A DNA stretch of 64,000 nt from the NCBI RefSeq assembly GCF_014199335.1, contig NZ_JACIJI010000001.1, positions 1,240,001-1,304,000 on the forward strand, read 5' to 3'. The notes under the pieces are model-generated. The model was not told the origin of the DNA. It saw nothing but the letters and a program-made list of their open reading frames with translations, and made no database searches. Origin of the DNA: Stakelama sediminis. Lineage in GTDB: Bacteria; Pseudomonadota; Alphaproteobacteria; Sphingomonadales; Sphingomonadaceae. Shown piece after piece: positions 20,189 to 30,093 of the stretch (positions are counted from its first letter, which is position 1; each line of letters opens with the position of its first letter). A program made the translations under genes and the position numbers.

Positions 20189-20488
20189 TCAATATTTCTG
20201 CTGACGTTCGTATAGTTCACGATATTGCTGGATTCGCGTCACGCGCAGGCCCGGCATTCCCGACCGGTCGATCGCGCGTTGCCAGCCGGCGAATTCCTCC
20301 ACCGTCAATCCATAGCGCGCGCAGGCTTCGTCCACGGACAGCAATCCGCCATTCACCGCGGCCACCACTTCGGCCTTGCGCCGGACCACCCAGCGGGTGG
20401 TGTTGGCGGGCGGCAGGGTGTCCAGGGTCAATGGCTCGCCGAGCGGACCGATTACCTTGTCGGGGCGGATCTTCTGATTTTCTATCAT
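20189..20488 (-). CDS. sciP: SciP-like CtrA inhibitor (DUF1153)
   Basis: 99 aa. It matches the short alphaproteobacterial SciP family: VIGPLGEPLTLDTLPP, then a helix-turn-helix (RRKAEVVAAVNGGLLSVDEACARYGLTVEEFAGW) and a C-terminal RVTRIQQYREL. In Caulobacter SciP binds DNA and CtrA and prevents CtrA from activating transcription in early cell-cycle stages. The ATG at 20488 follows AGGAAGG. The cell-cycle methyltransferase gene ccrM lies about 5 kb away. Function here is inferred from the family. Confidence 0.88.
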   Translation of the reverse strand: MIENQKIRPDKVIGPLGEPLTLDTLPPANTTRWVVRRKAEVVAAVNGGLLSVDEACARYGLTVEEFAGWQRAIDRSGMPGLRVTRIQQYRELYERQQKY

Positions 20489-20588
20489 TACCTTCCTCGA
20501 TCGGGGCGGGGGCCCCCTCTCATATCCTTTTCCGACTGATGCCATCGGGATTTGAACATCCCATAAAACGGCTCGGTAAACATCGTCT

Positions 20589-20816
20589 TCATGACCCTTG
20601 CCAATCGGTTAGCATTGCGGCCACGCGTGCATGAAAAGCGCCGTGCGACGGGCAAAGCAATTCTATCCGACCTGCCGGAGCCGCCATCCGTGTAGCCAGC
20701 ATTGCCGTGCGGCCGGCCGATTGCCGACCACTCGCACGCGCCAGGATCACCGCAAGTGCCGGCGACAGCGGTACCGCCACCGGACCCTGGGTATTGCTGG
20801 CAAAGCTGAGATCCAC
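20589..20816 (-). CDS. Possible small hypothetical protein
   Basis: A 75-codon open frame in the gap between sciP and mnmA, starting at a GTG. No domain is recognised; the composition is alanine- and arginine-rich with CPSHGAF near the C-terminus. The nearest purine-rich segment (GGAG) is about 14 bases upstream of the GTG, which is too far for a convincing ribosome-binding site. Listed because it is the only open frame of reasonable length in 450 bases. Confidence 0.25.
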   Translation of the reverse strand: MDLSFASNTQGPVAVPLSPALAVILARASGRQSAGRTAMLATRMAAPAGRIELLCPSHGAFHARVAAMLTDWQGS

Positions 20817-20944
20817 GAAACGCTCTACTCCAATTGTGGTCGAACAGCTTTTCTAGGCAATAAAGTTGAAGGTCCGGTAAAAGAGCGGTTCACTTCATCG
20901 CAATTTTTGCAATCGCCGTCGTCCGCGTCTATTTGGCAGCGATC

Positions 20945-22057
20945 ATGACTTCAGGTGATTTTCAACTTTCCGCGCCGGTTTCCGCGCGCCGTATCGTCGT
21001 TGCCATGTCGGGCGGCGTCGACAGCTCGGTCGTGGCCGCGCTCGCGGCACGCACGGGTGCCGAAACCATCGGCGTCACGCTTCAGCTTTACGATCACGGC
21101 GAAGCGACCGGGCGCAAGGGCGCATGTTGCGCAGGCCGCGACATCCGCGATGCGCGCGCGGTGTGCGACCGGCTGGGGATCGCACATTATGTTTTCGACC
21201 ATGAAAGCCGGTTCCGGGAATCGGTGATCGACGATTTCGCCGACGAATATCTGGCCGGGCGTACCCCCATCCCCTGCGTGAAGTGCAATATGGGGGTGAA
21301 GTTTACCGACCTGTTCCGGCTTGCCCGCGATCTGGGCGCGGACTGCCTCGCCACCGGCCATTATGTCCGTCGCGTCATGGGCGCGGAGGGCGCGGAACTG
21401 CATCGTGCCGCCGATCCTGCGCGCGATCAGAGCTATTTCCTGTTCGCGACCACATCCGAACAGCTCGATTTCCTGCGCTTTCCGCTGGGCGGAATGCCCA
21501 AGCCGCGGGTGCGCGAAATCGCTGCCGAACTTGGCCTCCTTGTGGCGGGAAAGCCCGACAGTCAGGATATCTGCTTCGTGCCCGATGGCGATTATGCCTC
21601 GCTGGTGAAAAAGCTGCGTCCAACCGCCGATACTGCGGGCGATATTGTCGATGAGGCAGGCAGCAAGCTGGGGGAGCATAAGGGGCTGATCCACTTCACC
21701 GTGGGGCAGCGGCGCGGACTGGAAATCGGCGGACAGGCCGAACCGCTTTACGTGCTGCGCCTGGATGCCGCCACGCGGCAGGTGGTGGTCGGCCCGAAGC
21801 GTGCGCTGGCCGTGGCGGCGGCACGCATTACCGACATCAACTGGATCGGCGGCAACCATACCGGGCCGCTGACCGCCAAGGTGCGGTCACTGGCCAAGCC
21901 AGTCCCTGCGCGGCTCGACGGCGACCGGCTGGTGTTCGACCAGCCCGAATATGGCGTCGCGCCGGGTCAGGCAGCCGTACTCTATGCCGGTGACCGGGTG
22001 CTGGGCGGTGGCTGGATCGCCGAAACCGAACGCGCGCAATCCGCGCTGGCGGCTTGA
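20945..22057 (+). CDS. mnmA: MnmA, tRNA-specific 2-thiouridylase
   Basis: 370 aa. Thiolates U34 of tRNA Lys, Glu and Gln using sulfur passed from a cysteine desulfurase. The PP-loop ATP pyrophosphatase motif SGGVDSS is near residue 20; the catalytic cysteine motif [11 protein letters not shown] and the second catalytic cysteine in [15 protein letters not shown] are both present, so the protein should be active. The C-terminal beta-barrel is complete. ATG 20945 ([11 protein letters not shown]) is preferred; the in-frame upstream codon at 20933 adds only four residues. Confidence 0.96.
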   Translation: MTSGDFQLSAPVSARRIVVAMSGGVDSSVVAALAARTGAETIGVTLQLYDHGEATGRKGACCAGRDIRDARAVCDRLGIAHYVFDHESRFRESVIDDFADEYLAGRTPIPCVKCNMGVKFTDLFRLARDLGADCLATGHYVRRVMGAEGAELHRAADPARDQSYFLFATTSEQLDFLRFPLGGMPKPRVREIAAELGLLVAGKPDSQDICFVPDGDYASLVKKLRPTADTAGDIVDEAGSKLGEHKGLIHFTVGQRRGLEIGGQAEPLYVLRLDAATRQVVVGPKRALAVAAARITDINWIGGNHTGPLTAKVRSLAKPVPARLDGDRLVFDQPEYGVAPGQAAVLYAGDRVLGGGWIAETERAQSALAA

Positions 22058-22153
22058 TTGCTTGGCATTCCCGCGCTGGCTCGCGCTCAGCATATTGCCG
22101 GTAAGGTCTAGCTGTAGCGGACATCCGGCTCGCTATACGATAACGGAATACTA

Positions 22154-22510
22154 TTATTTTAATTTGGAAATGAACATTATAAGCTTAGATACCATCATTA
22201 TAAATATGTATAGAATAGAAAACTCTATTACAAAAATACCCATGGCCACCGGATAACCGCCATGTAAGGAAGAATTTATATTTATATCTAATACAAAGAA
22301 AGACTCCAATATTAGAAAAATGAAAGATATTAAATATACGTAAATTGAGATATTTTTATCACTTAAAAAGTAAATGCAGCCGTAAAATGCATATACAAAA
22401 GAGAGTATTACCTCTCCTTTTGTTGCATCAAAAAAATATGTAATTATGAAAAAAATTGGGGTCAAAGAGGCCAAAATAATTAAGTGCCGCTGCCTATCTG
22501 TTATTTTCAT
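22154..22510 (-). CDS. Orphan AT-rich integral membrane protein
   Basis: 118 aa with four predicted membrane helices (LIILASLTPIFFIITYFF, VILSFVYAFYGCIYFL, IYVYLISFIFLILESFFVL, MGIFVIEFSILYIFIMMV). I recognise no family. The gene and its flanks (about 22105-22520) are very AT-rich, with AT-ending codons throughout, in sharp contrast to every neighbour. It sits between mnmA and hisN, both core genes. The composition points to recent acquisition. It could be an immunity or phage-resistance-type membrane protein, but nothing in the sequence shows that. Confidence 0.7.
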   Translation of the reverse strand: MKITDRQRHLIILASLTPIFFIITYFFDATKGEVILSFVYAFYGCIYFLSDKNISIYVYLISFIFLILESFFVLDININSSLHGGYPVAMGIFVIEFSILYIFIMMVSKLIMFISKLK

Positions 22511-22538
22511 AAGCTACTTTCCATTATAGCGGCAGGCT

Positions 22539-23321
22539 CTAATGGCCGCGGCAGGCCAGCGCTTCCAATATGTCGTCGATGCGCGCCGCATCACCCGCGG
22601 CGATCACCTCGCCCTTGCTGTCGCCGTGCAGCGGATCGCCGGACCAGTCGCACATCCGCCCGCCCGCACCTTCCACCACTGGCACCAGCGCGGCGAAATC
22701 GTGCAGTTTCAGCTCCGCCTCGACCACAATGTCGAGATGCCCTGACGCCAGACAGGCGTAATTATAGCAATCTCCGCCCAGCACCGTGCTGCGCACCCGC
22801 GCGTCGAGATGTTCGAAGGCATGAAGCTGATCATCGGTAAACAGCGCAGGCGAAGTGGTCGCCAGCAATGCCTGATCGAGCGCGCGACAGGCCCGCGTGC
22901 GCGCAGGCTTACCGTTCAGCGTCGTCGGACGTCCGGTCGCCCCCAGCCAGCGTTCGCCCAGAATCGGCTGATCGATCACGCCCAATATCGGCCAGCCATC
23001 CTCGATCAGCGCGATCAGCGTACCGAAGATCGGCCGCCCGGCGATGAACGCGCGCGTGCCGTCGATAGGGTCGAGCACCCAGCTTCGCCCGCTGCTGCCC
23101 TCCCGCACACCTTCTTCTTCACCGATGATCGCATCCATCGGTCGTTCGGCGATGATCAGGCGACGCATGGCTGCCTCCGCCTCCCGATCGGCGCGCGTTA
23201 CCGGCGAATCATCGGCCTTGGTCTCCAGCCCGTGTTCGGCCCGGAAATAGGGACGGATCACGGTGCGGGCAGCATCCGCCAGCCGCCCGGCAAGGGCAAT
23301 GTCATCGTCATTTAACGCCAT
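22539..23321 (-). CDS. hisN: Histidinol-phosphatase of the inositol monophosphatase family
   Basis: 260 aa. Metal-dependent phosphatase with IMPase motifs: DREAEAAMRRLI, GEEEG, the metal site WVLDPIDGTRAFI, and the C-terminal ELKLHDFAALVPVVEGAGG. HDFAAL in place of the usual WDxAA and the GRPIFGTLIAL stretch mark the HisN subgroup, which performs the penultimate step of histidine biosynthesis in many alphaproteobacteria and actinobacteria. It stands apart from other his genes. A generic inositol-1-phosphatase role cannot be excluded. Confidence 0.87.
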   Translation of the reverse strand: MALNDDDIALAGRLADAARTVIRPYFRAEHGLETKADDSPVTRADREAEAAMRRLIIAERPMDAIIGEEEGVREGSSGRSWVLDPIDGTRAFIAGRPIFGTLIALIEDGWPILGVIDQPILGERWLGATGRPTTLNGKPARTRACRALDQALLATTSPALFTDDQLHAFEHLDARVRSTVLGGDCYNYACLASGHLDIVVEAELKLHDFAALVPVVEGAGGRMCDWSGDPLHGDSKGEVIAAGDAARIDDILEALACRGH

Positions 23322-23457
23322 ATTGGCGTGCCTAGCGCAGTCCCCGACGATCCGCCAGCGCTACAGGCAATGCCCCATCGCCGCACATTGCACGCCATCT
23401 GTTCGGCCAGGTGTTTACCGGCTATCATGGCACACTAACCGCTTGGGAGAGAATATC

Positions 23458-24021
23458 ATGCGTCGTCTTGCTCTCGTCACTGCCGCCGTCACCATGGCGC
23501 TTGCCACCCCCGCTTTTGCCGCGCTGAAGGAAGGGGCGAAGGCTCCCGAATTCACCACCAATGGCGCACTCGCCGGAAAGCCGTTTCACCTGAACCTCGA
23601 CACACAACTGAAAAAAGGCCCGGTGGTCCTGTATTTCTTCCCCGCCGCCTTCACTTCGGGTTGCAATGCAGAGGCGAAGGCCTTTGCCGCGGCGATGCCC
23701 AAGTTCAGGGCGGAAGGCGCGACCGTGATCGGCATGTCGGCGGATTCGGTTGCTCAGCTCACCAAATTCTCGACCACGCATTGCAACAGCAAATTCCCGG
23801 TCGCGACCGCCAGCCCGGCCGTCATCAAGGAATATGACGTGTCGCTGGGCCGCACGATCAAGACACCGGAAGGGGTTGAGCGCGCGATCACCGACCGCAC
23901 CAGCTATGTCATCGCGCCCGACGGCACCATCCTCTACAGCTATACCGCGATGAGCCCGGTCGACCATGTCGCCAATACGCTCGCCGCCGTGCGCAAGTGG
24001 AAGGCTTCACACCACTCCTAG
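23458..24021 (+). CDS. Periplasmic peroxiredoxin (AhpC/TSA family)
   Basis: 187 aa. A signal peptide (MRRLALVTAAVTMALATPAFA) precedes a thioredoxin-fold peroxiredoxin domain. GPVVLYFFPAAFTSGCNAEA holds the peroxidatic cysteine in a TxxC context, and a second cysteine in THCNSKFPV may resolve it. It reduces peroxides in the periplasm. Upstream GGGAGAG gives the ribosome-binding site for ATG 23458. Its TAG stop is part of a CTAG shared with the stop of convergent folP, at the start of a repeat-like sequence (see that entry). Confidence 0.9.
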   Translation: MRRLALVTAAVTMALATPAFAALKEGAKAPEFTTNGALAGKPFHLNLDTQLKKGPVVLYFFPAAFTSGCNAEAKAFAAAMPKFRAEGATVIGMSADSVAQLTKFSTTHCNSKFPVATASPAVIKEYDVSLGRTIKTPEGVERAITDRTSYVIAPDGTILYSYTAMSPVDHVANTLAAVRKWKASHHS

Positions 24022-24033
24022 GCCGTAAACCCA
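24017..24033. repeat. Isolated end of the 273-bp MITE-like family
   Basis: The 17 bases are identical to the outer part of the 26-bp terminal repeat of the element at 50254-50526 (CTAGGCCGTAAACCCA). The match stops there; beyond it is folP sequence. The CTAG supplies TAG stops for the peroxiredoxin gene on one strand and folP on the other. Either a decayed insertion end or chance convergence; 17 identical bases makes chance unlikely. Confidence 0.55.
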
Positions 24034-25151
24034 CCGGCGATCAGCGCCGCATCCTTCATCCCGCGCCAGACGCGCAGCGCCTGCACCGTTTCGGCGACAT
24101 CGTGCACGCGCAACACCTGCGCGCCCATCTCCGCCCCTTTGAGCGCCAGCGCAATGCTGCCGCCCAGCCGCTCTTCGACCGGTGCTTCGTTCGACAGCGC
24201 GCCGACGATCCGCTTGCGGCTCGCGCCCAGCACGACCGGACAACCGAGCGCGTGGAACATCGCCAGCCCGTTGAGCAACGCCAGACTGTCGGCCAGCGCC
24301 TTGCCGAAGCCGATGCCGGGATCGACCAGAATATTCGCGCGCTCCACCCCGGCGGCGACCACCGCCTCGACGCGTGCCTCCAGCCAGGCAAACACCTCAA
24401 TCAGCGCGTCGCCATAGCCCGACCCGCCATGCGGCCCGCTTTCAGGCGCGGGCGAGTGCATCAGCACCACCGGGCATCCGGCCTTCGCCACCACTTCCGG
24501 GGCGCGGTCGTCCCAGCGCAGCGCCGCGACATCGTTGACGAGATGCGCGCCCGCCGCCAGCGCCGCCTCCATCACCGCCGCCTTGCGGGTATCGACCGAA
24601 ACCGGCGTGCCGCTTTTCGCCAGCCGCTCGATCACCGGTACGACGCGTTTGATCTCATCGCCTTCCCACACGGTCTGCGCACCGGGACGGGTCGATTCGC
24701 CGCCGATATCGATGATCGCCGCGCCCGCCGCGCCCATGTCAAACCCCGCCTGTGCGGCAGCACCGGCATCGTCCATATGCCTGCCGCCGTCGGAAAAGCT
24801 GTCGGGCGTGCAGTTGAGGATGGCCATCACCATCGGCTGATCGAAACGCAGCACACGCTCACCCGCGTGGATCGGCGCACGCGGCGCCGAAATCCGTTCC
24901 GCCAGCAGCGTCAGCCGTGCCGCCTGCGCCTCCGGCAAGGCATCGCACAGCGCGGGAAAGTCCGCGACCGGCACATCCGCCTGCGCCACACGCCTGCCGT
25001 CCTCCACCGCAATCAGTTGATAGGCGGCGAACCACAGCAACCCGCCCGCCAGCCGCGCCACCCTCCCATCGCGTCCGATCGGCGAATCCACGAATTGCAC
25101 CGGTTGCAGGTACAGCGTCGCGTCGGCGGGGATGGTGGCGGGGTCGATCAT
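24018..25151 (-). CDS. folP: Dihydropteroate synthase
   Basis: 377 aa. Condenses 6-hydroxymethyl-dihydropterin pyrophosphate with p-aminobenzoate in folate synthesis; the sulfonamide target. The catalytic TIM barrel starts near residue 105 with MVMAILNCTPDSFSDGG and IIDIGGESTRPGA, and includes DVAALRWDDRAPEV and DPGIGFGKALADSLALL. About 100 residues precede the barrel (TLYLQPVQFVDSPIG and following), longer than the 280-residue standard enzyme; the extension is of unknown role. The last codons GGFTA come from the repeat-like sequence that ends the gene. Confidence 0.95.
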   Translation of the reverse strand: MIDPATIPADATLYLQPVQFVDSPIGRDGRVARLAGGLLWFAAYQLIAVEDGRRVAQADVPVADFPALCDALPEAQAARLTLLAERISAPRAPIHAGERVLRFDQPMVMAILNCTPDSFSDGGRHMDDAGAAAQAGFDMGAAGAAIIDIGGESTRPGAQTVWEGDEIKRVVPVIERLAKSGTPVSVDTRKAAVMEAALAAGAHLVNDVAALRWDDRAPEVVAKAGCPVVLMHSPAPESGPHGGSGYGDALIEVFAWLEARVEAVVAAGVERANILVDPGIGFGKALADSLALLNGLAMFHALGCPVVLGASRKRIVGALSNEAPVEERLGGSIALALKGAEMGAQVLRVHDVAETVQALRVWRGMKDAALIAGGFTA

Positions 25152-25170
25152 TCGGCGGATTTCAAGCCGA

Positions 25171-25251
25171 CGTCATTGCGAGCAGCGAAGCTGCGACGCA
25201 ATCCAGCAATTTTCGAGCGCCATGGATTGCTTCGCTGCGCTCGCAATGACG
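25171..25251. repeat. REP-like palindrome (CGTCATTGCGAG family)
   Basis: Two arms, 25171-25205 and 25223-25251, begin CGTCATTGCGAG and run to GCAATCCA in opposite orientation with a short unpaired centre. The transcript would form a long hairpin. It fills the gap between folP and ccrM, both on the minus strand. This motif type occurs as a dispersed intergenic repeat in many proteobacteria. Confidence 0.8.
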
Positions 25252-25266
25252 AGGGTGACGCAGCCA

Positions 25267-26545
<1,279 letters not shown>

Positions 26546-26581
26546 CCCCGACCCAAGGGATGGTGGTGTGGCGCAAAAGAC

Positions 26582-27202
26582 TCACCCGGTCGTAGTAAAC
26601 GGTAATTCAACCTGTGCGACGGGTGCGAAGCTGCGCCGGTGCTGCGGCGTGGGGCCATGGTCGCGTAACGCGGCCAGATGCGCGGCGCTGCCATAACCCT
26701 TGTTGGAGGCCCAGCCATAATGCGGCCAGGTGTCGGCATGGGCGATCATGATCGCGTCGCGGGTTTCCTTCGCGATGATCGAGGCGGCGGCGATCGACAC
26801 GCTTTTAGCATCGCCGCCGACCAGCGCGGTCGCGGCATAGGTCCAGCGCGGCAGGCGGTTGCCGTCGACCAGCACATGGCCGGGGGCATGCCCCAGTTCG
26901 CGCGCCAGCGCATCGACCGCCAGCGTCATCGCCTTCATCGTCGCCCAATAGATGTTGAGCCGATCGATCTCGTCCGCTTCGACAATGCCGACGCCGACCG
27001 CCGCGCAGTCCATAATCCGGGGATAGAGATCGGCACGTTTTTTCGCGGTCAGCTTTTTCGAATCGTCCAGCCCGCGCGGCCCGCCGCGTTCGGGCAGGAT
27101 CACGGCCGCCGCGACCACCGGCCCGGCCAGCGGCCCGCGTCCGGCCTCATCCACCCCGGCAACCGGGCCGGGCAGCCCCTTTTCATGGCTGCGGTCAGGC
27201 AT
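26582..27202 (-). CDS. rnhB: Ribonuclease HII
   Basis: 206 aa. Removes ribonucleotides from DNA and RNA from hybrids. Catalytic acidic residues are visible in VAGVDEAGRGPLAGPVVAAAVIL (DEAGRG), GIVEADEIDRLNIYWATMKAM and VLVDGNRLP. The C-terminal signature THxxHR-like segment is present as PTPQHRRSF. The ATG at 27202 is chosen; further upstream the open frame runs through the long inverted repeat at 27213-27294 and is not coding. It lies upstream of ccrM on the same strand. Confidence 0.94.
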   Translation of the reverse strand: MPDRSHEKGLPGPVAGVDEAGRGPLAGPVVAAAVILPERGGPRGLDDSKKLTAKKRADLYPRIMDCAAVGVGIVEADEIDRLNIYWATMKAMTLAVDALARELGHAPGHVLVDGNRLPRWTYAATALVGGDAKSVSIAAASIIAKETRDAIMIAHADTWPHYGWASNKGYGSAAHLAALRDHGPTPQHRRSFAPVAQVELPFTTTG

Positions 27203-27212
27203 GTCGTACGCT

Positions 27213-27294
27213 CCGTGCTCCTGCGCAGGCAGGAGCTTTGGCTGTTCTGCGGTACGGAAAGACGGCCAGGGCTCCTGCCTGCGCAGGAGCACGG
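27213..27294. repeat. Long perfect inverted repeat between rnhB and thiD
   Basis: Arms of 24 bases at 27213-27236 and 27271-27294 are exact reverse complements, each containing CTCCTGCGCAGGCAGGAG, itself nearly palindromic. The 34-base spacer holds further partial complementarity. One further arm copy occurs at 55187-55208. No T-run follows on the thiD strand, so it is not a plain terminator. Confidence 0.85.
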
Positions 27295-27309
27295 GTCGAT
27301 GGAAAATCG

Positions 27310-28506
27310 TCAGGCATCGTCGAGCCGCCATGGCGGATAGCGGCGCATCTCTCCGGCCTGATAGAGGCAGACCGTGTTGCCCGCCGGGTCTTTCACCCGC
27401 GCCTCGCGCCATCCCCATTTCCGGTCGGCGGGATCGGATTCAAAGGTCAGGCCGAGCAGTTTGAGCGTCTCCACCGTCACATCCAGATCGCCGCATTCGA
27501 AATAGACGACCGGGCGCCCCGCCACTTCCTCCGCTGCTTCGATGGAAAAGGTGGCACCCCCTTCGCTTTCGAACCGGGCATAGCGCGGCGGTGAGCGGAC
27601 GATCTGGCGCAGGCCGAGCAGGCGGTAAAAATGCTCCGACGCGGCGAAATCCTTTGCCGGGACCGTGACCTGATTGAGCATCGGTGCCCAGCGCGACTGG
27701 TTGAGGTCGAGACGCACCGCCTGTTGCGCCATCGGGCCGTGCCCCGCGCCGAGATCGCCCGCGTTCAGCATCGCCAGCCGCACAAAACTGCGCGCCCGCC
27801 CGATCGCCTCGGACAGGCTCCAGTCCTTGGCGAGTTCGGTGGCGATCGCGGTGGACAGCGTGCAGCCGGTGCCGTGGGTGGCCTCGCTGTCGATACGCGG
27901 GCCGGTCCAGTCGCATTCGGGCGGCAAAGCCGGATCGACATTGAACAATCGGTCGGTGACATCCCCGCCGCCCGCATGCCCGCCCTTGACCAGCACCGCG
28001 CGGCCATGGCGTTCGACCAGCGCCTGTGCCGCGCGGCGTACCGCCTGCGTATCGCCGACGCCCATCCCGGCCAGCACCTTGAGTTCGGGCAGGTTGGGCG
28101 TGGTGACCGTTGCGATCCGCATCAGCCGCTCGAACGCCGCCACCGTCGCATCATCGGCGAGCGTCGCGCCGCTGCTCGCCACCATCACGGGGTCGAAGAC
28201 GATGGGCAGATCGGGCAGGCTTTCCAGCCGCTCGGCCAGCATCTGGGCGGTGCGGAAATCGCCGATCATGCCGATCTTGATCGCGTCCACGCCGATATCG
28301 TCGAGCACCGCGTCGATCTGCGCCAGCACCATCCGGGCAGGGATCGGCTGGACGGCGGCGACGCCCAGCGTATTCTGCGCGGTGATCGCGGTGATCGCCG
28401 TCATCGCGTGCGCGCCCAGCATCGTCGCGGTCTTGATATCCGCCTGAATTCCCGCGCCGCCGCCCGAATCGGACCCGGCGACGATCAGGATGCGCGGCGC
28501 CGTCAT
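27310..28506 (-). CDS. thiD: ThiD hydroxymethylpyrimidine kinase fused to a VOC (glyoxalase-like) domain
   Basis: 398 aa. Residues 1-260 are a ribokinase-fold HMP/HMP-P kinase: ILIVAGSDSGGGAGIQADIKT at the start, IVFDPVMVASSGATL, and the ATP/phosphate motif SEATHGTGCTLSTAIA. This domain phosphorylates the thiamine pyrimidine. Residues from about 278 form a complete VOC fold (MLNQVTVPAKDFAASEHFY, RPVVYFECGDLDVTVETLK, VKDPAGNTVCLYQAGE). Standalone ThiD is about 265 aa, so this is a true fusion in one frame. The VOC domain could bind or modify a pyrimidine or thiamine breakdown product; no evidence for its substrate. Confidence 0.9.
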   Translation of the reverse strand: MTAPRILIVAGSDSGGGAGIQADIKTATMLGAHAMTAITAITAQNTLGVAAVQPIPARMVLAQIDAVLDDIGVDAIKIGMIGDFRTAQMLAERLESLPDLPIVFDPVMVASSGATLADDATVAAFERLMRIATVTTPNLPELKVLAGMGVGDTQAVRRAAQALVERHGRAVLVKGGHAGGGDVTDRLFNVDPALPPECDWTGPRIDSEATHGTGCTLSTAIATELAKDWSLSEAIGRARSFVRLAMLNAGDLGAGHGPMAQQAVRLDLNQSRWAPMLNQVTVPAKDFAASEHFYRLLGLRQIVRSPPRYARFESEGGATFSIEAAEEVAGRPVVYFECGDLDVTVETLKLLGLTFESDPADRKWGWREARVKDPAGNTVCLYQAGEMRRYPPWRLDDA

Positions 28507-28680
28507 GCGCGCGCCCGGAAGTTGCGGAAGTTGAGGCTACGTCCCCCCTGACTCCCCCTGCCCGCGATGCGAACGCATGCATGAAAGGAAAGGGAACAGC
28601 ATGGCGACATGCACCAGCGTTAGCAGACAAGGGCCGCAGTAGGACAGCCCCGACGACCTCTGGCGATGCACAACACATCC

Positions 28681-30021
28681 CTACCCCGCTGCTTCGCGGA
28701 CGGCGTCGCAGATGGTGTCGACCACGCGCTCGACCTGTGCCCTGTCATCGCCTTCGGCCATGACGCGGATGACGGGTTCGGTGCCCGAGGGGCGGATTAC
28801 GAGGCGGCCGGTGCCGTTGAGTTCTTCTTCCGCCTTCGCGATCACGTCCTGAACGCGCGGATCGTCCAGCGGCTTGCCTTCGGAAAAACGGACATTCTTG
28901 AGCAGTTGCGGCACGGGTTCGAAGCGATGGAGCACGTCGCTCGCCGGTGCGCCTGCGCGCACCAGCTCGGCCAGCACCTGCAAGGCGGCGATCAGCCCGT
29001 CGCCGGTGGTGGCATAGTCGGACAGGATGATGTGCCCCGACTGTTCGCCGCCGATATTATGCCCCTGCCCGCGCATCGCCTCCAGCACATAGCGGTCACC
29101 GACCCTGGTACGGATCAGTTCCAGCCCCTTGGACGCCAGATGGCGTTCCAGCCCCAGATTGGACATCACCGTCGCCACCAGCCCGTCGCGGCTCAGCCGC
29201 CCGGCGCGGCCCCAGCCCTCCGCGATCACCGCCATCAACTGATCGCCATCGACCACGGTGCCGGTTTCGTCCGCGATGATCAGCCGGTCGGCATCGCCGT
29301 CGAGCGCGATGCCGAGATGCGCGCCCGTCGTCACCACGGTTTCGCACATCACCTCCGGCGCGGTGGAGCCGACCCGGTCGTTGATATTCTTGCCGTTCGG
29401 TTCGACGCCGATCGCGATCACCTGCGCACCCAGTTCCCACAGTGCCGATGGCGCGACCTGATAGGCGGCACCATTGGCGCAATCGACGACGATTTTCAGC
29501 CCGTCGAGCGTCAGATCGTCGGGAAAGGTCATCTTGGCAGCGTGGATATAGCGGCCGCGCGCATCCTCCACCCGGCGCGCGCGGCCGATCTCGCTGGACG
29601 CCGCCAGCGCCAGTTCGCCGTCGATCAGCGCTTCGATCGCCAGTTCGTCGGCGTCCGACAGCTTGTATCCGTCCGGCCCGAACAGCTTGATACCGTTATC
29701 GACATAGGGATTGTGGCTGGCCGAAATCATCACGCCCAGATCGGCGCGCATCGATTGTGTCAGCATCCCGATAGCGGGCGTCGGCATCGGCCCGACCAGC
29801 ACCACGTCCATACCGACGCTGGTAAACCCCGCGACCATCGCGTTTTCGAGCATATAGCCCGAAAGCCGCGTATCCTTTCCGATCACCACGCGATGGCGAT
29901 GGTCGCCGCGCCGGAAATGCGCGCCCGCCGCCATGCCGACCTTCATCGCCATCGCCGCCGTCATCGGATGGCGGTTGGTTGCGCCGCGAATCCCGTCAGT
30001 GCCGAAATATTTTCTTGCCAT
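28681..30021 (-). CDS. glmM: Phosphoglucosamine mutase
   Basis: 446 aa. Converts glucosamine-6-phosphate to glucosamine-1-phosphate for UDP-GlcNAc, peptidoglycan and LPS synthesis. [19 protein letters not shown] starts the protein; the active-site serine lies in [20 protein letters not shown]; the metal loop is [15 protein letters not shown]; the sugar loop GEQSGHIIL and the phosphate loop [15 protein letters not shown] complete the four domains. The frame stays open more than 500 codons upstream of 30021, but that is the shadow of the transporter genes on the other strand. Confidence 0.97.
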   Translation of the reverse strand: MARKYFGTDGIRGATNRHPMTAAMAMKVGMAAGAHFRRGDHRHRVVIGKDTRLSGYMLENAMVAGFTSVGMDVVLVGPMPTPAIGMLTQSMRADLGVMISASHNPYVDNGIKLFGPDGYKLSDADELAIEALIDGELALAASSEIGRARRVEDARGRYIHAAKMTFPDDLTLDGLKIVVDCANGAAYQVAPSALWELGAQVIAIGVEPNGKNINDRVGSTAPEVMCETVVTTGAHLGIALDGDADRLIIADETGTVVDGDQLMAVIAEGWGRAGRLSRDGLVATVMSNLGLERHLASKGLELIRTRVGDRYVLEAMRGQGHNIGGEQSGHIILSDYATTGDGLIAALQVLAELVRAGAPASDVLHRFEPVPQLLKNVRFSEGKPLDDPRVQDVIAKAEEELNGTGRLVIRPSGTEPVIRVMAEGDDRAQVERVVDTICDAVREAAG

Positions 30022-30093
30022 TACCGAACCTGTGTTCACGTTGTGCGGACTGTCCGGGGCGTGTGATAGCGCCGCAAACCCAAAAGAGCGAGC

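Noticed and set aside
20540..20600. Segment GGGATTTGAACATCCC resembling a tRNA T-arm
   Set aside because: No acceptor stem, D-arm or anticodon arm could be drawn around it on either strand.
22058..22153. Possible phage attachment site next to the AT-rich island
   Set aside because: No tRNA gene, integrase or direct repeat flanking the island was found.
28578..28643. Tiny plus-strand frame MHERKGNSMATCTSVSRQGPQ with a fair ribosome-binding site
   Set aside because: It looks like a possible leader peptide, but no plus-strand gene follows for 1.4 kb and the genes on both sides are on the minus strand.
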